Source: Pseudobutyrivibrio sp. (GTDB lineage: Bacteria; Bacillota; Clostridia; Lachnospirales; Lachnospiraceae). Taken from it: 49,142 nt of DNA. The number at the start of each line of letters is the position of its first letter. Position 1 is the first letter of the stretch. The translations under genes and the position numbers were made by a program. Below, piece after piece: positions 1 through 6,164 of this stretch. The stretch is taken from assembly GCA_024697025.1 (NCBI GenBank), contig JAILGH010000032.1, positions 1 through 49,142 of the forward strand. Direction: 5' to 3'. The notes under the pieces are model-generated. The model was not told the origin of the DNA. It searched no databases and worked only from the letters and a program-made list of their open reading frames with translations.

Positions 1-66
1 ACAGTCTTAGATCCTAGAATGGCACAATTTTTAGATGTCTTTAATAGTGTTAAGGAGGTGAAATAG
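1..66 (+). CDS. DUF177 (YceD-type) protein, C-terminal end only
   Basis: Only the last 21 codons are in the window, so the gene is truncated by the window edge. The visible peptide reads TVLDPRMAQFLDVFNSVKEVK before TAG. The DPR-x-A-x-L pattern near the end is typical of DUF177/YceD proteins, which are nearly always encoded directly upstream of rpmF (known of the family). The stop lies one base before the rpmF start, which fits a two-gene operon. The family is linked to rRNA/ribosome metabolism, but its exact role here cannot be read from this fragment. Confidence 0.55.
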   Translation, partial: TVLDPRMAQFLDVFNSVKEVK

Positions 67-67
67 C

Positions 68-247
68 ATGTCTATTTGTCCAAAGAACAAATCTTCTAAG
101 GGAAGAAGAGATAAAAGAAGAGCAAACTGGAAGATGAGCAACCCTACACTCGTTAAGTGCAGCAAGTGCGGTGAGCTTATGGTTCCACACAGAGTTTGCA
201 AGAACTGTGGATCATACAACAAGAAAGAGATCATTACAGTAGAGTAA
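68..247 (+). CDS. rpmF: 50S ribosomal protein L32
   Basis: A 59-residue protein starting MSICPKNKSSKGRRDKRR. It has the basic N-terminus of L32 and a zinc ribbon made of CSKC and CKNC (Cys pairs near residues 31/34 and 44/47). L32 is a small protein of the large ribosomal subunit. The C-containing form shown here is the zinc-binding paralogue type. The ATG follows an AGGAGG at 52-57 inside the end of the upstream gene, so the two are translationally close. A strong terminator follows at 279. In most Firmicutes plsX comes next; here an A+T-rich island separates the two. Confidence 0.95.
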   Translation: MSICPKNKSSKGRRDKRRANWKMSNPTLVKCSKCGELMVPHRVCKNCGSYNKKEIITVE

Positions 248-278
248 TTTATATTGGCTGTTAATTACGGCAGGTTAG

Positions 279-310
279 AGAGTGAAATCGAAAGGTTTCA
301 CTCTTTTTTT
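279..310 (+). terminator. rpmF terminator
   Basis: A 9-bp stem AGAGTGAAA/TTTCACTCT (279-287 with 296-304) is followed by a run of T. A near-identical hairpin recurs at 1501-1536, just before the second orphan gene. Confidence 0.9.
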
Positions 311-361
311 GTTGTAAATAAATAAAAACAGAGTATAAGTTTTGGCTATTTTTATTTTTTT

Positions 362-402
362 AAAATGGAAAAAATTAATATTTTTTTGTGAATTATTAAT
401 AG
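362..402 (+). promoter_or_regulatory. orphan-family upstream element, copy 1
   Basis: AAAATGG plus an A-tract at 362-374, then 21 bases from the end of ATGG to GAAT (390-393), three bases, and TAATAG (397-402). The same arrangement precedes the other three orphan genes. It may be a promoter for an alternative sigma factor (GGAAAAA as -35, GAATN3WAATAK as -10). Alternatively GTGAAT is a -35 for TATAGA 17 bases downstream, and the conserved boxes are regulator sites. A GGAGG ribosome site follows at 429-433. Confidence 0.6.
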
Positions 403-440
403 GTGATAAATATAGATTTAACTTTTAGGAGGGAAAAGAA

Positions 441-1259
441 ATGGCAAGAAAAGATAAAGAAAGAGTACAAAGTAGGATATGGAATATAATTGGAAAGAAC
501 CTATATGATAGAAGAATTAATAAAGGGGCAATTAAAAATCTGAATCAATTCTCAAAAGAGATGTCTGAAAATAATATAATACCTGAGGGATATAAAAAAC
601 GTTTTAAAGAGAATACTGAGCAAATAATTAACGATATTAAGAATGAGAAATTATCAATATGGAGAGAATTAAAAAATTTTTATCATAAAAAACCGACAGA
701 GCGAAGTACGCTTTACAAAAATGCTATACGTTTAGCTAGTGGAGTTGCTGCGTATTATTCGAATGTTGAGCTTTTTAATGTCTTTAATAATAATGAGAAT
801 TATGATTTTGTAGAATTTAACGATGTTTCAAAAAATGCTGATGATTTAGAAACTATAATTAAAATTGCAATTTTAGAACGCAATAGCGAAGAAAAATATA
901 ATTGTATAGTAGAAGATTTTAGCCATAATCTTTATGATTATTATAATAAAGATAGAACCATTATTCATAATAAGAAAGATATTAAAAAACTTAGTGAAAA
1001 TTTAAAAAATAAAAAAGTAAATGATTATATATATAAACCGCCATTGAAGCAACCTTCTTCTACTGTGTACTATTATAATTATATAGATGAAACAAAAAAC
1101 CTTCGATTGGAGCAACTTTATCCTAGTGTGCGCTATAATAATTTAAATAAAAAAACTAATAAACCGTTAATAGAAAATTCCTCGCTTACTATTGATAAAA
1201 AACGTAAACGCGAAGGAAACGATGAAGTGCCTGTTGCTAAGAAGCTGCGTTTCAAATAG
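441..1259 (+). CDS. A+T-rich orphan family protein A (unknown function)
   Basis: A 272-residue protein I do not recognise. It starts after AGGAGGGAAAAGAA, a good ribosome site. The first ~190 residues are rich in Lys, Asn, Glu and Ile and look helical. Residues ~195-240 are Tyr/Pro/Asn-rich, including YYYNY. The tail is very basic, with KKRKR at 253-257 and AKKLRFK as the last seven residues. No signal peptide, membrane segment or catalytic motif is visible. Base composition is far from that of its neighbours: bases 901-960 hold 13 G+C of 60, against 24 of 60 at 12901-12960 in ffh. It is monocistronic, between the copy-1 element and the terminator at 1294. The shared flanks and tail style place it with the genes at 1629, 2961 and 40044. 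Horizontal acquisition is likely, function unknown. Confidence 0.75.
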   Translation: MARKDKERVQSRIWNIIGKNLYDRRINKGAIKNLNQFSKEMSENNIIPEGYKKRFKENTEQIINDIKNEKLSIWRELKNFYHKKPTERSTLYKNAIRLASGVAAYYSNVELFNVFNNNENYDFVEFNDVSKNADDLETIIKIAILERNSEEKYNCIVEDFSHNLYDYYNKDRTIIHNKKDIKKLSENLKNKKVNDYIYKPPLKQPSSTVYYYNYIDETKNLRLEQLYPSVRYNNLNKKTNKPLIENSSLTIDKKRKREGNDEVPVAKKLRFK

Positions 1260-1293
1260 AATTCTATAAAAATCTAAATAGCAAGTATTTTAC

Positions 1294-1338
1294 ACACATT
1301 CATTTTGCAGATATCAATTGCAAGATGAATGTGTTTTT
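1294..1338 (+). terminator. orphan-family terminator, copy 1
   Basis: ACACATTCAT (1294-1303) pairs with ATGAATGTGT (1325-1334), with further TTGCA/TGCAA pairing inside, followed by TTTTT. The same ten-base stem ends the next two orphan genes. Confidence 0.8.
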
Positions 1339-1483
1339 AAATTATTTACGTAAATTATTGCATACTAATGACTTGTCTGATCATCCTACAAATCCATATT
1401 TACCAAAAAGCTTTAATCCAATTTCCAATTATGGAAAAATAAATAATAATGGCTCCCCAATACATAATATGAAAAGAGGATAA
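1325..1483 (+). pseudogene. possible remnant of another orphan-family gene
   Basis: A 52-codon open frame overlaps the right arm of the terminator and ends TAA at 1481-1483. It is too short for a family member and has no ribosome site. The peptide (NPYLPKSFNPISNYGKINNN, then ending NMKRG) has the Pro/Ser/Tyr/Asn-rich linker and short basic end seen at the C-termini of the full-length members. It is followed by a hairpin terminator, as a gene end would be. I infer a decayed 3' end. Chance openness in A+T-rich DNA is a serious alternative. Confidence 0.3.
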
Positions 1484-1500
1484 TTATATTTATTTTTTTA

Positions 1501-1536
1501 AGAGTGAAATCAAAGAAAGATTTCACTCTTTTTTTT
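1501..1536 (+). terminator. second copy of the rpmF-type terminator
   Basis: An 11-bp stem AGAGTGAAATC (1501-1511) with GATTTCACTCT (1519-1529), then eight T. The arms match the rpmF terminator at 279-304 almost base for base, which suggests duplication during insertion of the island. No intact gene end lies just upstream, only the remnant frame. Confidence 0.75.
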
Positions 1537-1537
1537 C

Positions 1538-1579
1538 AAAATGGAAAAAAGTAGATGGATTTTTTTGAATAGTAAATAG
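1538..1579 (+). promoter_or_regulatory. orphan-family upstream element, copy 2
   Basis: AAATGG plus an A-tract at 1539-1550, 22 bases from ATGG to GAAT (1567-1570), three bases, then AAATAG (1574-1579). It starts two bases after a terminator T-run. No good sigma-A -10 lies 17 bases after TTGAAT here. Confidence 0.6.
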
Positions 1580-1628
1580 ATGATAAGCTACAACATACAT
1601 TAGACTAAAATATTTAGGAGGACCAATT

Positions 1629-2813
1629 ATGAGAATTAATGTAGAAGAAGTGGAAAAATTTATAAAAAAACAAAGCAATAGCACTAGATTTCGTTACAGA
1701 AAAGCGTGGAATGCATTTAAAAATAATGCTAATAATGTGACTGCTGAAGAGTTGAAAGAACTTGCGATTGATTTCTGCAAAGATACATTGGAGGATAAGA
1801 TTTCAGCTGTTGGATATAATGAAATTAGTAATGAGAGTATAAGAGAGATAGTTAAAGAAACAGCTAGAATAATGACTGCGCTAAAATCAATTAATGATAA
1901 AGTGATAAAAATAGATGGACTTTTAGATGAATTATTCATCAAAACTAATAGAGGAACAAGCTTTACTGATGGTATTGTAAAAAAGAAATTAAGAGAGATA
2001 GTGTCAGAGGAAAAAATAAGTTTATCACCTCAAGATAAAGGAATAGTTTTAGATTATCTTTCTAATAGTAAACAAAATATTGTAAGATTTTTTGGTGAAG
2101 ATATAAATACATATTTCAGTGAAAAAAGTTCTGTGAAAAAAAGTAACGTGAATTCTTTTCTAAATTATGTTTCGCCCCTAAGAACAGAAGCTATAAAAAT
2201 ACTGGCTCGTGACCCGAAGGCTTCTGTAATTTATAAATCGGACTCAGAGACGTTAAAAAATGTAAACACAGATGATGTATATAATGTTTGTAAAAAAATT
2301 ATATTTGAAATAATGGATGGGAAAGATATAAGAAAAATAAACACTGATGATAAAAATAGAACAATTAGTAAGATTCAAGATGTTTTAAGACACACGAGTG
2401 ATGTGTATGATGAGTTTTTTAAAAATAAAAATCCGATAAAGGGGTTACAAGAGAGTCGTAAATGTAAAAAGCTTAAAACATTATGCAATAATGTTTTTGA
2501 ATCGATTACCAAAGAAATGAGTGCAGAAGAAGTAAAGAAAAATAAAGCGGGGTCGACAAATGAAAAAAAGTCTTCGGAAGAATGTATTTACCTAAGAAAG
2601 CGTTTTAGGGATGATGATATTGAAGAATATTCAATAGCATCCTCTTCTTCTGTGGCTTCAGATATACCGTCGAATTATAGCTATGTTAGCGGGAGAATGT
2701 CTCCCTATTATCCTAATAATAATTTAGGTGAAGGAAATCATAAGACTTTATCTAAAGCCTCTGAACATGCTACAAAGAAGATGCGTCTGAATTCGACTTT
2801 TGGACCTAAATAA
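1629..2813 (+). CDS. A+T-rich orphan family protein B (unknown function)
   Basis: A 394-residue protein I do not recognise. The start follows TTAGGAGGACCAATT. The opening ~60 residues (VEKFIKKQSNSTRFRYRKAW, then a helical stretch) loosely recall N-terminal SAM-like domains of tyrosine recombinases, but no catalytic R-H-R-Y region follows. Most of the rest is charged and helical. Residues ~317-322 are basic (LRKRFR), 346-365 form a Ser/Tyr/Pro/Asn linker, and the last 12 are KKMRLNSTFGPK. The linker resembles protein C (both IPS...S.YS/YV...YP.N). The tail resembles those of C and D. No signal peptide or membrane helix is seen. Monocistronic between the copy-2 element and the terminator at 2822. 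A+T-rich like protein A. Confidence 0.75.
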   Translation: MRINVEEVEKFIKKQSNSTRFRYRKAWNAFKNNANNVTAEELKELAIDFCKDTLEDKISAVGYNEISNESIREIVKETARIMTALKSINDKVIKIDGLLDELFIKTNRGTSFTDGIVKKKLREIVSEEKISLSPQDKGIVLDYLSNSKQNIVRFFGEDINTYFSEKSSVKKSNVNSFLNYVSPLRTEAIKILARDPKASVIYKSDSETLKNVNTDDVYNVCKKIIFEIMDGKDIRKINTDDKNRTISKIQDVLRHTSDVYDEFFKNKNPIKGLQESRKCKKLKTLCNNVFESITKEMSAEEVKKNKAGSTNEKKSSEECIYLRKRFRDDDIEEYSIASSSSVASDIPSNYSYVSGRMSPYYPNNNLGEGNHKTLSKASEHATKKMRLNSTFGPK

Positions 2814-2821
2814 TTATATAT

Positions 2822-2867
2822 ACACATTCATTTTGTATATAATATGCGAGATGAATGTGTTTTTTTT
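2822..2867 (+). terminator. orphan-family terminator, copy 2
   Basis: ACACATTCAT (2822-2831) pairs with ATGAATGTGT (2851-2860) around a 19-base loop, followed by an eight-base T-run. Confidence 0.85.
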
Positions 2868-2880
2868 ATTTTTTTGCTTG

Positions 2881-2921
2881 AAATGGAAAAAAATAGGTAA
2901 ATCTTTTTGAATTAATAATAT
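2881..2921 (+). promoter_or_regulatory. orphan-family upstream element, copy 3
   Basis: AAATGG plus an A-tract at 2881-2893, 22 bases from ATGG to GAAT (2909-2912), three bases, then TAATAT (2916-2921). It lies 14 bases after the T-run of the preceding gene's terminator. GGAG at 2948-2951 serves the start at 2961. Confidence 0.6.
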
Positions 2922-2960
2922 AGAAAGTAATAAAAAGATAATTTATTGGAGAATTAAGAT

Positions 2961-3905
2961 ATGAGTAATTCAAATGAAATGATTTCAAATAAAGAAATGT
3001 GGGAAAATTTAATAACATATTATGATGATGTTTGCACGTTAATGAATAAGAAAAGGGATCAATGCCAGGACATTTATAATAGTGTTCTAAGAATTGATGA
3101 CTTATCACTTAAAAAAGATTTTTTTGAAGAAAATACTCGTGTGATTGCTAAATTAAACAAAGTTCAATGGAATTTAGGCAATATAATAAAGAGACTTTCC
3201 AATGTATATCCAGAATCAATTTCAAAGAATGATTATAATCTTTTTCTAGAGAATATTAAAAATAATACACTAACGGATATTCAAAAAGCTGATGAGATAA
3301 TTGAGGAACATCAACTGAAAGCTAATAAACTAATTGATATTAATAAACCCAAAAATGAAATAAGCAAATCTCATAGTGAGGATGTTATTGACCATAAGCA
3401 GGAATTAATATCAAATTTAGAAAAATATAGGTCTGATATCGAAAATAAGATTAATAAAAAATATGTAGAGTTAAAAAATCTATATTGGGATAATAAATGC
3501 GGAGAGAAGCCGTTTGATGAATTATCAATTGAATTAGCAGAGATAAAGAGTTTATGTACCAAAGACATAGACGATGCTATCAATCGTATTAAAAAAATGG
3601 ATGCTTCTACTGTTGATAAGAGTGAGATAGACAGAGACTATATTGACACGATTAGTGCGGTTGAATTTTCATTCAAACATGATATTGCAAATTATGATAA
3701 TAAATTAGCTGTAAAGACAAACAATGATAATAAACAAGGTGTAAAGTTAAAAGAAAAGGAAGAGATAGTTATTCCTTCTTATAAATCTGCCTATAGTGAT
3801 TCTTATCCCCAAAATTCATGGATGCAGAGAAGTATTCAAGTGAGCAATGGGCAAAAAAATCAACAGGTAAATATTCAGAGAAATACTGGTCTAAAATTTA
3901 AATAA
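2961..3905 (+). CDS. A+T-rich orphan family protein C (unknown function)
   Basis: A 314-residue protein I do not recognise. Residues ~1-255 are charged and probably helical or coiled coil, with many Lys/Glu/Asp/Asn in heptad-like spacing. Residues 271-286 form a linker (IPSYKSAYSDSYPQNS) resembling that of protein B. The last ten residues are IQRNTGLKFK. There is no signal peptide, membrane segment or catalytic motif. The start is chosen for GGAGAATTAAGAT upstream. It is the last gene of the island before plsX, has its own upstream element and terminator, and shares the A+T-rich composition and heavy ATA/AGA codon use of its neighbours in the island. Confidence 0.75.
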   Translation: MSNSNEMISNKEMWENLITYYDDVCTLMNKKRDQCQDIYNSVLRIDDLSLKKDFFEENTRVIAKLNKVQWNLGNIIKRLSNVYPESISKNDYNLFLENIKNNTLTDIQKADEIIEEHQLKANKLIDINKPKNEISKSHSEDVIDHKQELISNLEKYRSDIENKINKKYVELKNLYWDNKCGEKPFDELSIELAEIKSLCTKDIDDAINRIKKMDASTVDKSEIDRDYIDTISAVEFSFKHDIANYDNKLAVKTNNDNKQGVKLKEKEEIVIPSYKSAYSDSYPQNSWMQRSIQVSNGQKNQQVNIQRNTGLKFK

Positions 3906-3968
3906 TTTATTATAGAGTTATACTGTGGATATTAAAAATTAAATATAAGCTTATAGAAAACAATATAT

Positions 3969-4018
3969 ACACATTCATTTTACTTATAACACATGTAAAA
4001 TGAATGTGTAATTTTTTT
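3969..4018 (+). terminator. orphan-family terminator, copy 3
   Basis: A perfect 15-bp stem (3969-3983 with 3995-4009) whose outer ten bases are again ACACATTCAT/ATGAATGTGT. A T-run starts at 4012. It insulates the plsX operon from the island. Confidence 0.9.
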
Positions 4019-4030
4019 ACCTTTTTTTGT

Positions 4031-4059
4031 TTGAATTATCCCCCTATATAAAGTATACT
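4031..4059 (+). promoter_or_regulatory. plsX operon promoter (sigma-A type)
   Basis: TTGAAT (4031-4036), 17-base spacer, TATACT (4054-4059). It lies after the last island terminator and 70 bases before the plsX start, so plsX-acpP keeps its own promoter despite the island. Confidence 0.7.
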
Positions 4060-4128
4060 TTAGTGAGTATGTAAAGCTAGATTATGATAGATATAAGTGT
4101 GAGTTTTATCTGTCAGGAAGGGGCAAAC

Positions 4129-5151
4129 ATGAGTGAATATACAGTAGTTGCACTTGATGCAATGGGCGGAGATAACGCGCCTAAGGCTATGGTTCTTGGT
4201 GCAGTCAATGCAGTCAGTGCAAATGATAAGATAAAGGTTATTCTTGTGGGAAATGAGTCTGCGATTCAAAGCGAGTTAGCACAGTACAAGTACCCACAGG
4301 AGCAGATAGAGATTAAGAATGCCACAGAGGTTATCGAGACCGCTGAGCATCCAGTTATGGCCATCAAGAAGAAGAAGGATTCTTCAATGGTTGTAGGCTT
4401 GCATTTAGTTAAGGACGGCACCGCTGATGCCTTTGTTTCTGCGGGCAATTCAGGTGCTCTTTTAGTAGGTAGCCTTGGTATTGTAGGTCGTATCCGTGGT
4501 ATTGAGAGAGCTCCATTTGGTACACTCTTTCCAGTTAAGAATGGCGTTGCCCTTTTAGCTGATTCTGGAGCAAATGTAGATTGTAGAGCAAGTCATCTGG
4601 TTCAGTTTGCCAAGATGGGTAGCATTTATATGGAAAAGGTTGTTGGTATCAAGAATCCTAAGGTGGCCATTGTCAATATTGGCGCCGAGGAGGAAAAGGG
4701 CAATGCACTTGTTAAGGAGACTATGCCTCTATTAAAGGAGTGTCAGGATATCAACTTTATCGGTAGCATCGAGGCTAGGGAGATTCCTTCTGGCTATGCT
4801 GATGTCATCGTATGCGACGGCTTCGTAGGAAACGTTATTTTGAAATTATTCGAGGGTCTTGCAAAGACTCTGTTTTCAGTAGTTAAGGAAGGCTTCATGA
4901 CCAATATTCGTTCTAAGATTGGTGCAGTACTTGCCCTTCCAGCTCTCAAGAATAAGCTTAAGACATTTGACGCCTCTGAATACGGCGGGGCGCCTCTTCT
5001 CGGCTTAAACGGTCTTGTGGTCAAGACACACGGCAGCGCCGAGGACAAGGAGGTTACTAATACAATTATTCAGTGTCTTACTTTCAAAGAGCAAAAGATT
5101 AATGAGTTTATTAGAGAAAATATTGTGATAGAAAAACAAAAGGAGGAATAA
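4129..5151 (+). CDS. plsX: phosphate acyltransferase PlsX
   Basis: A 340-residue enzyme that converts acyl-ACP and phosphate to acyl-phosphate, the first step of phosphatidic acid synthesis in Firmicutes (family knowledge). The N-terminus MSEYTVVALDAMGGDNAP carries the diagnostic DAMGGD at 10-15, and the body has GNSGALLVG. I chose ATG 4129, which has GGAAGGGG upstream and gives the usual PlsX start. An in-frame ATG at 4084 would add 15 residues but has no ribosome site. acpP follows after two bases. PlsX works with PlsY (23209) and GpsA (23896) elsewhere in this window. Confidence 0.96.
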   Translation: MSEYTVVALDAMGGDNAPKAMVLGAVNAVSANDKIKVILVGNESAIQSELAQYKYPQEQIEIKNATEVIETAEHPVMAIKKKKDSSMVVGLHLVKDGTADAFVSAGNSGALLVGSLGIVGRIRGIERAPFGTLFPVKNGVALLADSGANVDCRASHLVQFAKMGSIYMEKVVGIKNPKVAIVNIGAEEEKGNALVKETMPLLKECQDINFIGSIEAREIPSGYADVIVCDGFVGNVILKLFEGLAKTLFSVVKEGFMTNIRSKIGAVLALPALKNKLKTFDASEYGGAPLLGLNGLVVKTHGSAEDKEVTNTIIQCLTFKEQKINEFIRENIVIEKQKEE

Positions 5152-5153
5152 CA

Positions 5154-5390
5154 ATGGAATTCGATTTATTGAAGGAAATTATTGCTGAGGTTTTAAATGT
5201 AGATGCGGCAGAAATCAAGTTAAGCACAACTTTCGTTGATGACCTTGGTGCTGATTCTCTTGATGTATTCCAGATTATCATGGGCGTTGAAGAAAAGCTT
5301 AACATCGAAGTTGACACAGACGCAGCTGAGAAGCTTTCTACTGTTGGTGATGCTGTTGATTTGATCAAGAAGACAGTCGCTGAAAATTAA
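5154..5390 (+). CDS. acpP: acyl carrier protein
   Basis: A 78-residue acidic protein with the phosphopantetheine attachment motif GADSLD (Ser35). It carries acyl chains during fatty acid synthesis and donates them to PlsX. The start lies two bases after the plsX stop, with AAAGGAGGAA upstream. Length and motif are standard. A hairpin follows before rnc. Confidence 0.96.
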   Translation: MEFDLLKEIIAEVLNVDAAEIKLSTTFVDDLGADSLDVFQIIMGVEEKLNIEVDTDAAEKLSTVGDAVDLIKKTVAEN

Positions 5391-5404
5391 TTAAACCACA
5401 TTTT

Positions 5405-5429
5405 GAGTACCCAGTTAATCTGGGTGCTC
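5405..5429 (+). other. acpP-rnc intergenic hairpin
   Basis: GAGTACCCAG (5405-5414) pairs over ten bases, one of them G-U, with CTGGGTGCTC (5420-5429) around a five-base loop. No real T-run follows. It could be a weak attenuator, an mRNA stabiliser that favours high acpP levels, or an RNase III site regulating rnc. Confidence 0.5.
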
Positions 5430-5452
5430 TCTTTAAACTCAGGAGGTTTATT

Positions 5453-6154
5453 TTGAAGGATTTAAAGGAGTTTCAAAAGACTATTGGTTATGAGTTTAGA
5501 GACGAAAGCTTACTAAGGCAGGCGCTTACCCATAGCAGCTATGCCAATGAGCATCACATGAAGAAGCTCTCCGACAACGAGAGACTTGAGTTTTTAGGTG
5601 ATGCTGTTCTTGAAATAGTTTCTAGTGAGTTTTTGTATCTAAATTATACCGATTTAAATGAGGGCAAGCTTTCAAGGCTTAGAGCAAGCATTGTTTGTGA
5701 GCCTACACTTGCATACATTTGCAAAGAGATTAATCTTGGGGACTATGTGTTGCTTTCAAAGGGCGAGGACATGACTGGTGGCCGTGAGCGCAAGTCAATT
5801 CTTTCTGATGCCTTTGAGGCTACTATAGGGGCTATTTTTCTTGACGGTGGAATGGAGCCTGCTTCCAAGTATATTCATCGTTTCGTGTTAAACGATATTG
5901 AGCATAAGCAGCTATTTCATGACAGCAAGACTAGACTCCAAGAGGTTATTCAGGCTAATTTCAAGGAGCCACTTGTTTACAACCTTATTTCAGAGACTGG
6001 CCCAGATCACGCTAAGGAGTTTAAGGTTGAGGCTGTTGTAGGTGGTCGTGTCCTTGGTTCAGGAGTAGGTAGGACTAAAAAGGCTGCAGAGCAGGAGGCC
6101 GCTTACGAAGGCCTTATGAAGCTTCACAAGGAAGATTCAATTAAAATCATTTAG
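5453..6154 (+). CDS. rnc: ribonuclease III
   Basis: A 233-residue double-strand-specific endoribonuclease for rRNA precursor and mRNA processing. The N-terminal RNase III domain has the signature NERLEFLGD (42-50) and a second acidic site in DAFEATIGAIFLDGG. A dsRNA-binding domain occupies about 155-225, with the closing TKKAAEQEAA. The start is TTG, supported by CAGGAGGTTTATT just upstream. The order acpP-rnc-smc-ftsY is conserved in Firmicutes. Confidence 0.96.
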   Translation: MKDLKEFQKTIGYEFRDESLLRQALTHSSYANEHHMKKLSDNERLEFLGDAVLEIVSSEFLYLNYTDLNEGKLSRLRASIVCEPTLAYICKEINLGDYVLLSKGEDMTGGRERKSILSDAFEATIGAIFLDGGMEPASKYIHRFVLNDIEHKQLFHDSKTRLQEVIQANFKEPLVYNLISETGPDHAKEFKVEAVVGGRVLGSGVGRTKKAAEQEAAYEGLMKLHKEDSIKII

Positions 6155-6164
6155 GGAGTTTACA

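Noticed and set aside
31-234. Minus-strand open frame of 67 codons opposite rpmF
   Set aside because: Shadow of rpmF; no ribosome site, and rpmF is unmistakable.
362-402. Sigma-54 promoter reading of the orphan-family upstream element
   Set aside because: There is a GG but no GC element at the required short spacing, and the second conserved box lies 21-22 bases away.
1194-1256. Nuclear-localisation-like basic clusters (KKRKR, AKKLR) at the end of orphan protein A, suggesting a host-nucleus effector
   Set aside because: Lys/Arg clusters arise easily in Lys-rich A+T-biased proteins, no secretion signal is visible, and proteins C and D lack clear clusters. Kept only as part of the tail observation.
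1629-1900. Tyrosine-recombinase-like N-terminal domain in orphan protein B
   Set aside because: Only a loose resemblance in the first 60 residues. No catalytic R-H-R-Y arrangement is present in the remaining 330 residues.
279-4018. Prophage or transposon origin of the island
   Set aside because: No integrase, transposase, target-site duplication or phage structural gene is visible. Acquisition is inferred only from composition and position.
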